DNA from: Desulfobacteraceae bacterium
Lineage (GTDB): Bacteria > Desulfobacterota > Desulfobacteria > Desulfobacterales > Desulfobacteraceae
Direction: 5' to 3'
Assembly (NCBI GenBank): GCA_024225635.1
Contig: JAAEMK010000889.1
Location: 1 to 64,000 of the forward strand
Length of the DNA stretch: 64,000 nt
Part shown: piece after piece, positions 1-7,708 of the stretch
How the letters are laid out: each line of letters opens with the position of its first letter
Position numbering within the stretch: the stretch's first letter is position 1
Made by a program: the position numbers and the translations under genes
The notes under the pieces: model-generated
What the model was told of the DNA's origin: nothing
The model's database searches: none
What the model saw: only the letters and a program-made list of their open reading frames with translations

Positions 1-1301
1 ATAACATCCGGCTTGATCCTGCCATCAAATGTCGGGCCAAGACTGCTGAAAACCGCCAGGGAGGCATCATTCGAGTTGACAGCTCCAACGCCAATGATAT
101 TTTTCCCAGGCGCATAAATAGAATAATATCCTTCCTCACCTGTCCCATCATGCTCTATGCATTTTCCATTACTGTCCCGACGAAGACAAATGTTACCGTA
201 TTCAGCATCCATCCCTTGATTGGCTACAGCCCAGATATGTGTTTTTTGATAGGTCAACCCTCTTCCTCCTCGGATATCTTTATCAACCGAGGATGCCCTA
301 CCTCCATAGTCTCCATAATTCATCACATAAGAATGGTTGCTTGCATCAACTCTATAAAGGCCATAGCCATGACCGTCAATCAACCTTGCTTCCGGTGCCA
401 TTCCTCTCCATTGATAGCGCGTACCCGTATTGCTGATTTTATCACTGTTCCAGCCATTACCGCCTATTATTCCGGCGACATGAGTTCCATGTGCCCCACC
501 TCCAGTCCGGGGATTTAAGAAACGTGAAAAGGTTGGATTTCCAAAAACATCGTGATCCCAAAAATCCGGATGATTTGTGTGCACACTCTCCGAAACGGCT
601 ATATTGACACCTTGACCCGAGAGTCCGTTATAGTATGGCGGAGTTACCGTTAAATCAACGTTTTGAACAGGGGCAACGTTAATTATTGATCTTGACAAAT
701 TATTGAGAGGCTCAAGAGGTGGGGGACCTTCTTCAATGTATTGGATTATAGTTTCATTGATCAAACCATCAATTTTACCCGGTGCTACTTGAATAGCCCA
801 GATGGTTGGTCCATAATATATCTCATAGGTAGGCGAATACAGTCTCAAAAGGCTTTCCATATTTTTTGGGTCAACATCGTCATAGAAAGTAACCAGCAGC
901 TTGATAAATCCATTTTCGGCAACAGCCCATTCTTCAAATTCTCCATCTATTAGTTCAGGTGATATTTTATATTTGGGTTTCCAGGGAGTTACTGCGGCAA
1001 TTGTATATTTTTCGATCACTTCTTCAGTAAGAGACGATGGTTCCATCGCACATATCCATGCTTTTTCATACAAAAATGAGAGGAGCATAATCCCACTTTC
1101 CCTGAGTTCTACTATTTCTTTTCTCTTCAGGGTTCTCACGAATTGTACAATGACATACTTTTCTGTTAGATCAAATTTCCCACGTTCCAGGCTAATAGTG
1201 CCAGACTTCAATGGTATTTGAAAAAATAACAACGATTGAGATGAAACGCCAGCTCCAGGGAACAAAGCAATAATGGTGAGTATAATGAGAATACGTCTCA
1301 T
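1..1301 (-). CDS. Secreted subtilisin-like (S8) serine peptidase, cut by left edge
   Basis: The frame runs from an ATG at 1301, preceded by a strong AGGAGG Shine-Dalgarno, to the left edge without a stop. About 433 residues are present. Residues 1-21 look like a signal peptide (MRR followed by a run of Ile/Leu ending near AGVSS), so export is likely. The S8 histidine motif GGAHGTHVAG is clear, with catalytic His271. The first catalytic block reads IAVSESVHTNHPDF at about 234-247, so the usual Asp is replaced by Glu238. The last residues before the edge (SSLGPTFDGRIKPDV) are the typical block before the catalytic Ser motif, which lies off-window. The first 200 or so residues resemble a pro-region rather than the protease core. 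Family assignment is firm; activity is uncertain because of the Glu and the missing C-terminus. Confidence 0.85.
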   Translation of the reverse strand, partial: MRRILIILTIIALFPGAGVSSQSLLFFQIPLKSGTISLERGKFDLTEKYVIVQFVRTLKRKEIVELRESGIMLLSFLYEKAWICAMEPSSLTEEVIEKYTIAAVTPWKPKYKISPELIDGEFEEWAVAENGFIKLLVTFYDDVDPKNMESLLRLYSPTYEIYYGPTIWAIQVAPGKIDGLINETIIQYIEEGPPPLEPLNNLSRSIINVAPVQNVDLTVTPPYYNGLSGQGVNIAVSESVHTNHPDFWDHDVFGNPTFSRFLNPRTGGGAHGTHVAGIIGGNGWNSDKISNTGTRYQWRGMAPEARLIDGHGYGLYRVDASNHSYVMNYGDYGGRASSVDKDIRGGRGLTYQKTHIWAVANQGMDAEYGNICLRRDSNGKCIEHDGTGEEGYYSIYAPGKNIIGVGAVNSNDASLAVFSSLGPTFDGRIKPDV

Positions 1302-2235
1302 GTCTTCCTCCTTTGTAAATATTCATTTTAAAAATTAAAAACAGGAGAGAGAAATGGGGACTCAACTGTTTTTTCTTAGATAGCCGTAATACATATTTAC
1401 CCCGCCGATTCTCCCCACAAGGGATAAATATCACCACCTTACCTAAAGTTCTTCTCCATGCCATAGAGAATCAGGAAGAAGCCGGATGTCATGAAAGTCT
1501 GAAATCATTGCCAAAAATATTTTTAATGATCAACGAAACAGCTGTGGAATGACATTCTTGACCTGTGACAAAGCCTGGTGAAATTAAATACGCACATTTA
1601 AAATGTTACTTCAAAAAAACAAATCGGTAATTGTCCTTGACGATTTTCAGGAGATAAAGCTACATCTGTCATATTCTTTCCGGAAGCCAGCACAATATTG
1701 CGATTAAAAGTTACCGTGAAGTAATCGGTCGTTGTCTTTTTTCATAATCACTTCTGGCTGTCAGTGGGGAATGCGTCATCAAAGAAGGAGAGAATTACGG
1801 TATATAAAGTTAAAAGTATATCGGCAAGCTGAATTGTCAAGGAAACATATTGAAATAAAAAAGAAAAAAAACCAACAACACAGCCGGAGCCCACAAGCTC
1901 CATTGAGACGACAAAAGCTATAATTTCATTAACATTCAAGAATCTTACATAACAAAACACCATAATTGTCTAATCCGGAGGTATTAGCAGCCCATTCAGT
2001 TAATGGCCGATATCGCGTCTGCTTATATAACAAGTGAAAATTTTCGATTAAGAGCTATTAACTGCCTGAGTCCAACAGAAACCTATCGAGATAAGAAAGC
2101 AAACCTATTGCGCCCCGTTTCTTTCCCGCCGTTTGAACAGGGAGGTCCCCAAAGGGATCACCAAGATGGAGCCTCCCATCGATATTTTTCTCCAGGAACC
2201 CATGGAGCAGCTGATCCGGGATTATGCGGCAGGGT
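1302..2235. other. Gene-poor intergenic stretch
   Basis: About 930 bases without a frame I believe. The sequence is visibly more AT-rich than the flanking genes, and short open frames here have no recognisable motif or convincing ribosome binding site. It separates the leftward protease gene from the degraded transporter remnant. A leftward promoter for the protease must lie in its first part, but I could not pick one with confidence. Confidence 0.5.
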
Positions 2236-2477
2236 TTAGATTGGTCGCATTGGAAGAATCTTTGGGAACTTTTACTGGGCCTGCTGGCACTGGGCTTTTG
2301 TCAACAGGGGGCTTAAAGGCGGTTCAACTCTCTTCAATGGTTGTGGCGCTCCCCCTGATACCGGTGCTGATTCTCATGGTTTTCTCTTTGATGAAATAGC
2401 TCAGGGAAGACTATGGAGAAACACTCAAAACCCGGGTGGAAGCCATGCCCCATGAAGAGATCAAGCCTGTCATATAA
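2236..2477 (+). pseudogene. Remnant of a BCCT-family (betaine/choline/carnitine) transporter C-terminus
   Basis: Two reading frames must be joined to read the protein. The first part gives WKNLWELLLGLLALG. After a one-base slip near 2295-2305 the other frame continues LLSTGGLKAVQ and then a hydrophobic helix ending FSLMK. The next codon is TAG at 2397, where family members usually have Trp. Beyond it the frame reads LREDYGETLKTRVEA and ends at TAA 2475-2477. This matches the last membrane segments and tail of BCCT transporters, which are normally over 500 residues, so only about 80 residues survive. Frameshift, in-frame stop and truncation all point to a dead fragment. The assignment is from memory of the family pattern. 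Confidence 0.6.
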
Positions 2478-2580
2478 GTAGAATAAAAGAGAGTTATTAA
2501 AGGAATTGAGCGCCTCCCTCAGTGGTTTTGCCAGTGTCGCGGATTAAAAAAAAGCGCCCTCATTTACATTTGCCCCCCAA

Positions 2581-3054
2581 ATGCCGGATGCGGGAAAAGG
2601 CATCGGCACCTTTCATATGCCCTACCATGTGGAAAAAGGCGGCACCTATTTAAAGGACGCATCCGTGCTGGCTGGGTTGGGGTGTATCGGCCGAAACAAT
2701 ATTCTTGTTACGCCGGAATTTGGTCCCAGGGTCCGGCTCAGGGCATTGACGCTGGATGCTGAAATCCCGTCCACAGGCCCCACCGCCTTTGATCCCTGCT
2801 CCGATTGCGACGACCTTTGCAGAAAAGCATGCCCCCAAAACAGCTTTGGAGAGAAGCTCTACCACTCCAACGACTATGGCCAGGAGATCCTTCCCGCCAG
2901 GGACGGCAGCTTCAGCCGTCCCGTATGCAATGGTCAGATGGAGGAGGATAATACCGTTGCCAGGGAACAAACCGTTGAAGGATTCGATGATCCCGTCAAA
3001 GTGATAAAATACTGCCGTAACTGTGAACTGGCCTGCCCCGTGGGCAAGAACTGA
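2581..3054 (+). CDS. 4Fe-4S protein related to epoxyqueuosine-reductase-like ferredoxins, N-terminally short
   Basis: 157 residues from ATG 2581. The block LKDASVLAGLGCIGRNNILV (about 24-43), followed by TPEFGPRVRLRAL, is typical of QueG-like and related 4Fe-4S proteins. Two cluster motifs follow: CSDCDDLCRKACP near 93-105 and CRNCELACP near 145-153, enough for two 4Fe-4S clusters. Homologues normally carry a further 80-100 N-terminal residues. Upstream, the same frame stays open only to a TAA at 2545, and no good Shine-Dalgarno precedes ATG 2581. Next to the BCCT remnant this is probably a decayed or 5'-truncated gene; whether it is still expressed is unknown. The downstream 400 bases hold no gene. 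Confidence 0.5.
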   Translation: MPDAGKGIGTFHMPYHVEKGGTYLKDASVLAGLGCIGRNNILVTPEFGPRVRLRALTLDAEIPSTGPTAFDPCSDCDDLCRKACPQNSFGEKLYHSNDYGQEILPARDGSFSRPVCNGQMEEDNTVAREQTVEGFDDPVKVIKYCRNCELACPVGKN

Positions 3055-3353
3055 TATAAGATCCATCCCGGGGTCCCTTGGCGGCTGCACAGCCCTCAAG
3101 GGACCTGGATGTAAATCCCTCCAAGCGCAAATCACCCCCATAACCATGGGAATAAACCATAACAAAAGTTATAAGATTCAATATCTATCTAAATTCACGC
3201 CCTAAACAAGTCAAACCGACCCAATATCATGCAAAAAGTTATAACATCATCAATCCGGCATCCCAGCCCTTGAAAAGCGCTGAAACGCTTGAATAGACGA
3301 CATCACAGGACGTTTACCCGCCCGGAAGTTAAAATAGTTTTACCATGGACAAC

Positions 3354-3369
3354 TGGCAGGCTTCTTGCT
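3354..3369 (+). promoter_or_regulatory. Sigma-54 (RpoN) type promoter for the chemoreceptor gene
   Basis: The element reads TGGCAG, five bases, then TTGCT, with the GG and GC dinucleotides at the exact sigma-54 spacing. The expected start point is near 3380, giving a leader of about 85 bases before ATG 3466. It is the only recognisable signal in the 411-base gap 3055-3465. No palindromic enhancer like those at 29085-29124 was seen upstream. Confidence 0.6.
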
Positions 3370-3465
3370 ATACCCCTCCTGAGAGACCAGGCAAAACCCC
3401 GGGGGCCTTGGCCTGCCACGTTTTGAGGACCCAGTTGAAATTCCCGGGATAGCTTAGGACAACCC

Positions 3466-5517
3466 ATGAAGAATTTGAAACTAAACCGTAAAATGATCGG
3501 CGCATTCCTGGGCATTGCCCTTATCTGTGTGGCGATGGGCCTTTTTGGACGATTTTCCACTGTAAAGCTTGGCAATTACCTGGAACGGGTGGGACAAGAA
3601 AACCTGCCGGCCATTAAACACCTTTCAATACTGAATAAAGAGATAGAACGCTTCATTGTCTGCCAGCGCACCATGCTTGACCCCTTTATCACACCCGAAG
3701 AGATGAACAAACAAAACCTGATCCTCAAGGAGGTTTTCAAGGCCTACGGAGAAAATCTGGAGCCCTTTGAGAAAATTCCCATGGACAAGGAGATGCTGCC
3801 CCTGTGGCGATCATACCAGGAGAGATTTAAAGCGTGGGAGTCTGCCAACAATCAGTTTTTTCTCCTTCTCAAGGAGCTTGAAGGCACCGGCATACGAAAT
3901 CCCATGGCCTTTATGGCGGTTACCGATCAGGCAAGAGCAGAGTTCATGGAGCAGTTTCAATCACTATCCATGGAGATATTCCATGGAAAAAAAGGAACCG
4001 CCAATACAGGAGAAGGACTCTTAAAAGAAATCAATAAGATTAAATCCCGGTACCATATAGATAACCACACCGTGGGTGAAAGCCTTGCAAACCTGGAAAA
4101 ACGCATCAACGCATACCGGAAAACGGTAAACGGAATTCACTCACTCCTAAAGGAGGAACGTGCTTCCGAGGCGGAAACACTCTTTGAACAACAACTGCTC
4201 CCCGTGGTCAACAGCATTGGCAAAACCTTCACCGCAATGAACAAGGAAATCACCAAGGCCCGTAACCTGGAACATAAAATGACCGCCCAGGCCATGGGCC
4301 CCTGCCTTAAAACCGAGCATCAAGCAGTTGAGATGATCGAAAAAATCATTGAACTCTACAGCCGGAACGCCTCTGATTTTGTGATGTCCGGCAGCGATTT
4401 TTTCCATAAAATCGACAAATTCGGATTCATGATCATGCTGACCTCCGTGGGAATCGCCATAACTTGCGGTCTTCTCCTGACCCGCTCCATCGTTCTTCCC
4501 CTTCAGCAGGGAGTGGAAATGTCCCAGGCCATGGCAACCGGGGATTTCACCCGGCAGCTTGAAATCCAGCGGGGAGATGAGCTGGGGCTCCTTGTAAAGG
4601 CCTTGAACAACACGTCATCAAGCCTCAGTCAGATGTTCAAGGATGTCACCCAGGCCGCCCACACCATGGCCTCCTCATCAACGAGCCTCACCGAGATAGC
4701 AGGTGTCATGACCGACAGCGCGGAACACACCTCCTCCAGTGCGGATTCCGTTTCCGCCGCCGGTGAGGAACTCAGTTCAAACATGAACTCCATCTCTGCG
4801 GCAACGGAACAGGCGGCGTCCAACCTGAATACGGTCACCTCAGCCACGGAAGAGATGAGTTCCAGCATATCAGAGATTGCAAAAAACGCTGAAACAGCCA
4901 GGAGCATTTCAGAAAACGCGGTATCAAAGGCAGGCTCGGCCTCTTCCAGGGTGGAAGAGCTTGGCGCCGCCGCCAGGGAGATCGGCAAGGTCACGGAAAC
5001 CATTACAGCCATCTCGGAACAGACCAACCTTCTCGCCCTGAACGCCACCATCGAAGCTGCCAGGGCCGGAGAAGCGGGCAAGGGCTTTGCCGTTGTGGCC
5101 AATGAGATCAAGGAACTGGCAAAGCAGACGGCGGATGCCACCCAGGACATCAGCCAAAAAATCGAAGTCACCAGGCAGAGCACCTCGGCAACGGCAAAAG
5201 AGATCAACGAGATCACAACGGTCATTGACGACATCAATGAAATTGTCGCCCAGATTGCCTCGGCCGTGGAGGAGCAGTCGGTGACCACACAGGAGGTTAC
5301 CGAAAATCTCACCCAGGCATTCACAGGCATCGGGGAGGTCAATGAAAACATCTCCAATGGCGCCCTGGCGGCAGGAGAGATTGCACGGGACATCACAAAC
5401 GTCAACTCAGCGGCCTCTGAGATATCCAACACGGCATCCCAGGTGAACATCAGCGCGGAAGAGCTCTCCGGCCTTGCCGGCAAGCTCAACAAACTCATGG
5501 AGACCTTCAAGGTTTAG
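3466..5517 (+). CDS. Methyl-accepting chemotaxis protein
   Basis: 683 residues: a transmembrane chemoreceptor that passes ligand signals to CheW/CheA. A first membrane segment spans about 10-27, followed by a periplasmic helical sensor domain of about 290 residues. A second membrane segment lies near 322-342, then HAMP (about 343-395), then the long cytoplasmic coiled coil with glutamate/alanine-rich methylation regions. The signalling hairpin is present ([20 protein letters not shown], about residues 519-538). There is no C-terminal CheR/CheB tether of the NWETF type; it ends METFKV. The start is the ATG after TAGGAC, a weak ribosome site. It stands alone on the + strand behind a sigma-54-like promoter and converges on the large chemosensory operon, whose proteins it probably uses. 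Confidence 0.93.
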   Translation: MKNLKLNRKMIGAFLGIALICVAMGLFGRFSTVKLGNYLERVGQENLPAIKHLSILNKEIERFIVCQRTMLDPFITPEEMNKQNLILKEVFKAYGENLEPFEKIPMDKEMLPLWRSYQERFKAWESANNQFFLLLKELEGTGIRNPMAFMAVTDQARAEFMEQFQSLSMEIFHGKKGTANTGEGLLKEINKIKSRYHIDNHTVGESLANLEKRINAYRKTVNGIHSLLKEERASEAETLFEQQLLPVVNSIGKTFTAMNKEITKARNLEHKMTAQAMGPCLKTEHQAVEMIEKIIELYSRNASDFVMSGSDFFHKIDKFGFMIMLTSVGIAITCGLLLTRSIVLPLQQGVEMSQAMATGDFTRQLEIQRGDELGLLVKALNNTSSSLSQMFKDVTQAAHTMASSSTSLTEIAGVMTDSAEHTSSSADSVSAAGEELSSNMNSISAATEQAASNLNTVTSATEEMSSSISEIAKNAETARSISENAVSKAGSASSRVEELGAAAREIGKVTETITAISEQTNLLALNATIEAARAGEAGKGFAVVANEIKELAKQTADATQDISQKIEVTRQSTSATAKEINEITTVIDDINEIVAQIASAVEEQSVTTQEVTENLTQAFTGIGEVNENISNGALAAGEIARDITNVNSAASEISNTASQVNISAEELSGLAGKLNKLMETFKV

Positions 5518-5554
5518 GAAAAAGACAAGCCCGCAAAACCATTATAGAACTTTT

Positions 5555-5587
5555 AAGGCGACAACCCCGGAAAGGGGTTGTCGCCTT
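5555..5587. terminator. Bidirectional hairpin terminator between convergent signalling genes
   Basis: A perfect 14-bp stem (arms 5555-5568 and 5574-5587) closes a 5-base loop, in the 124-base gap between the + strand chemoreceptor stop and the minus-strand kinase stop. Thymine tracts on both sides are short, but the symmetrical position and stem strength suit termination from both directions. Confidence 0.75.
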
Positions 5588-5641
5588 GAAATTGTACCCG
5601 GCTATTTTTCAACCCCACGCTTATCGACGGACTGCACGCAA

Positions 5642-7669
5642 CTACTTTTCCAGCACCTGGCCCATAACCTCCCGCAACTCGTTCAAGGTGTATGGCTTTG
5701 CGGCCATGCCTTTGAAGCCGTATTCTGCATAGTTGGCCATAACCGGATCATCGGCATAACCACTGGAAACAATCGCCCTGGCATCCGGATCAATCTCCAG
5801 GATCTCCTTGATCGCTTCCTTGCCGCCGATCCCACCGGGGATTGTAAGGTCCATGATGACATAATCAAAGGGCTTACCCGCATCCATAGCCTGTCTGCAA
5901 ATTTCTATGGCCTCTCCACCGTCCAGGGCCGTATCAACTTTATAGCCGATTCTTTCCAGCATTCTTTTGGTGACATTCAAGATCACTTTTTCATCATCCA
6001 TCACAAGCACCCTGGCTATATGTTCCGTGCTTGAAGCTTTCACGGCCACAGGCTGCTTTGTTTCAGGCCGCTCCTGTGATTCGGAAGCGGGCAGATAAAA
6101 GGTAAAGCGTGTTCCTTTGCCAAGTTGCGAATCAACGCTTATGTGGCCATTGTGTTTATTGATGATCGAAAGCACCGTTGCCAGCCCCAGGCCGCACCCC
6201 GCCTGTTTGGTACTGAAATAGGGATCAAAGATTCGGTCAAGATACTTATGGTCTATGCCTGTTCCCTCATCATCCATTGTCACCTTGATATATTTTCCAG
6301 GACTGAGATTTGGCACAAGATTCTCTGAAACAGCCGCATTCGCAAGTTTAATGTAAAGGTGCCCGCCATCGGGCATTGCCTGGTCGGCATTGATTGTAAG
6401 ATTGGAGAACACCTGCTGAATCTGCCCTTTGTCCGCTTGAGCCATCCACAAATCCGCCTCCGGCTCAAAAACGGGCATCACATTGCTGCCGGAAAGGTCA
6501 AACCTCACTATCTCCTTTGCAAGGCGGTCAATGCTGACATCCTCCCTGACCGGAGCCCCCCCCTTTGCAAAGGTCAGTAACTGCTTGGTAAGGCGGGTCG
6601 CCCTGCCCATGGATTTCTCGGTTTCCTCAAGGAACTTGAATCCCGGATGGTCTTTTGAGAGGGTATCCTTGGCAATTGAAATATTGCCGAACAGCCCCAT
6701 CAGAATATTGTTGAAATCATGGGCAATTCCTCCGGCAAGGGTCCCGATGCTCTTGAGCTTCTGCATTTTTTGCAGCTCTTTTTCAATCTTTTTCTGTTCG
6801 GTGATATCCTGGCATGTCCCAAACAGCTTTACAGCCGTTCCATCTTTGTATTCTATTCTTCCTTCCGTATGCACATGAATCACCGATCCATCCTTGCAAT
6901 TGATCCGATACTCATTCGGGGGCAGTTTTTTTTCGCCAGAGGAGATACTTTGCATGATCCATTGTGTGACCCTCTCAATATCATCGGAATGATGAATACT
7001 TGTGTTGATCCTGGGGAAATTCACCTCCTCTGTTTCATCATATTTCAACACCCTGTACATCCCCTTGGAGCATGTAACCTCACCTGTAACAATATCCCAT
7101 GTAAAATCCCCCATTCCGGATATATACTGGGCTTGGACCAGCTTTGATTCGCTCTCTTTCAGCAACTTCTCAGCCTGCTTGCGTTCTTCTATTTCATTTT
7201 TCAACTGTTGGTTTGTTCGCACCAGTTCAGCAGTTCGGTCCCGAACCATGGCTTCCATCAACTCTTTTTGATTGCGCAATTGATCTTCTGCTTTTTTAGT
7301 TCGCAGTGCAGTATTAACTTGCGCAATCAGGACATATTCGTCAATGGGTTTGGCCAGATAAGCGTCTGCGCCGGAATTAAGTCCCTTGACAAGGTCTTGT
7401 GATTCAGTGCGGATGGCTGAAATCATGATAACCGGAATATGCTTGGTTTGCTCATCGGCTTTCAATCTGTTACAGACTTCATACCCATCCATTCCCGGCA
7501 TTTTGATATCAAGCAGAATCGTATCCGGAGACTCGGACCTTGCCTTTTCAATTCCTTCAACACCTGACAGGGCGGTTATGATGGTGCAATCCGGAATAAT
7601 ACTTCTCAATACGGCCGACAGGGTGACCAGGTTATCTTGTTTGTCATCAATGGTTAGTATCTTTGGCAC
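5642..7669 (-). CDS. Receiver-PAS-histidine kinase-receiver hybrid sensor (cytoplasmic)
   Basis: 675 residues with no membrane segment. Order: N-terminal receiver (about 2-120, phospho-acceptor Asp54 in LLDIKMPGMDG), coiled coil (about 130-180), PAS (about 185-295), HisKA with GGIAHDF (His317), ATPase domain (N box near 430, G box AGCGLGLAT near 490-498), and C-terminal receiver with Asp607 in VIMDLTIPGG. The start is GTG 7669, with AAGGAG eight bases upstream. A longer TTG-started form exists but would carry the ribosome site inside the gene. It is the last gene of the minus-strand operon, 39 bases after the four-receiver kinase, whose C-terminal receivers may connect with it in a phosphorelay (inference). 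Confidence 0.9.
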   Translation of the reverse strand: MPKILTIDDKQDNLVTLSAVLRSIIPDCTIITALSGVEGIEKARSESPDTILLDIKMPGMDGYEVCNRLKADEQTKHIPVIMISAIRTESQDLVKGLNSGADAYLAKPIDEYVLIAQVNTALRTKKAEDQLRNQKELMEAMVRDRTAELVRTNQQLKNEIEERKQAEKLLKESESKLVQAQYISGMGDFTWDIVTGEVTCSKGMYRVLKYDETEEVNFPRINTSIHHSDDIERVTQWIMQSISSGEKKLPPNEYRINCKDGSVIHVHTEGRIEYKDGTAVKLFGTCQDITEQKKIEKELQKMQKLKSIGTLAGGIAHDFNNILMGLFGNISIAKDTLSKDHPGFKFLEETEKSMGRATRLTKQLLTFAKGGAPVREDVSIDRLAKEIVRFDLSGSNVMPVFEPEADLWMAQADKGQIQQVFSNLTINADQAMPDGGHLYIKLANAAVSENLVPNLSPGKYIKVTMDDEGTGIDHKYLDRIFDPYFSTKQAGCGLGLATVLSIINKHNGHISVDSQLGKGTRFTFYLPASESQERPETKQPVAVKASSTEHIARVLVMDDEKVILNVTKRMLERIGYKVDTALDGGEAIEICRQAMDAGKPFDYVIMDLTIPGGIGGKEAIKEILEIDPDARAIVSSGYADDPVMANYAEYGFKGMAAKPYTLNELREVMGQVLEK

Positions 7670-7708
7670 GGTTTTCTCCTTGGTTTTGATTGGGAGCAAC
7701 AAACACCC

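Noticed and set aside
1732-1963. Small overlapping open frames on both strands in the left intergenic region
   Set aside because: AT-rich, lysine-runs or hydrophobic noise, no convincing ribosome sites, and each overlaps the other.
2391-2402. In-frame stop in the BCCT remnant as a recoded codon
   Set aside because: The codon is TAG, not TGA, the family residue is Trp, and a separate frameshift lies upstream; decay explains it better than recoding even though selA is present.
4629-5510. Open frame of 293 codons antisense to the chemoreceptor signalling domain
   Set aside because: Mirror of the Ala/Ser/Glu-rich coiled coil; Ser/Ala/Val-rich product without any family pattern.
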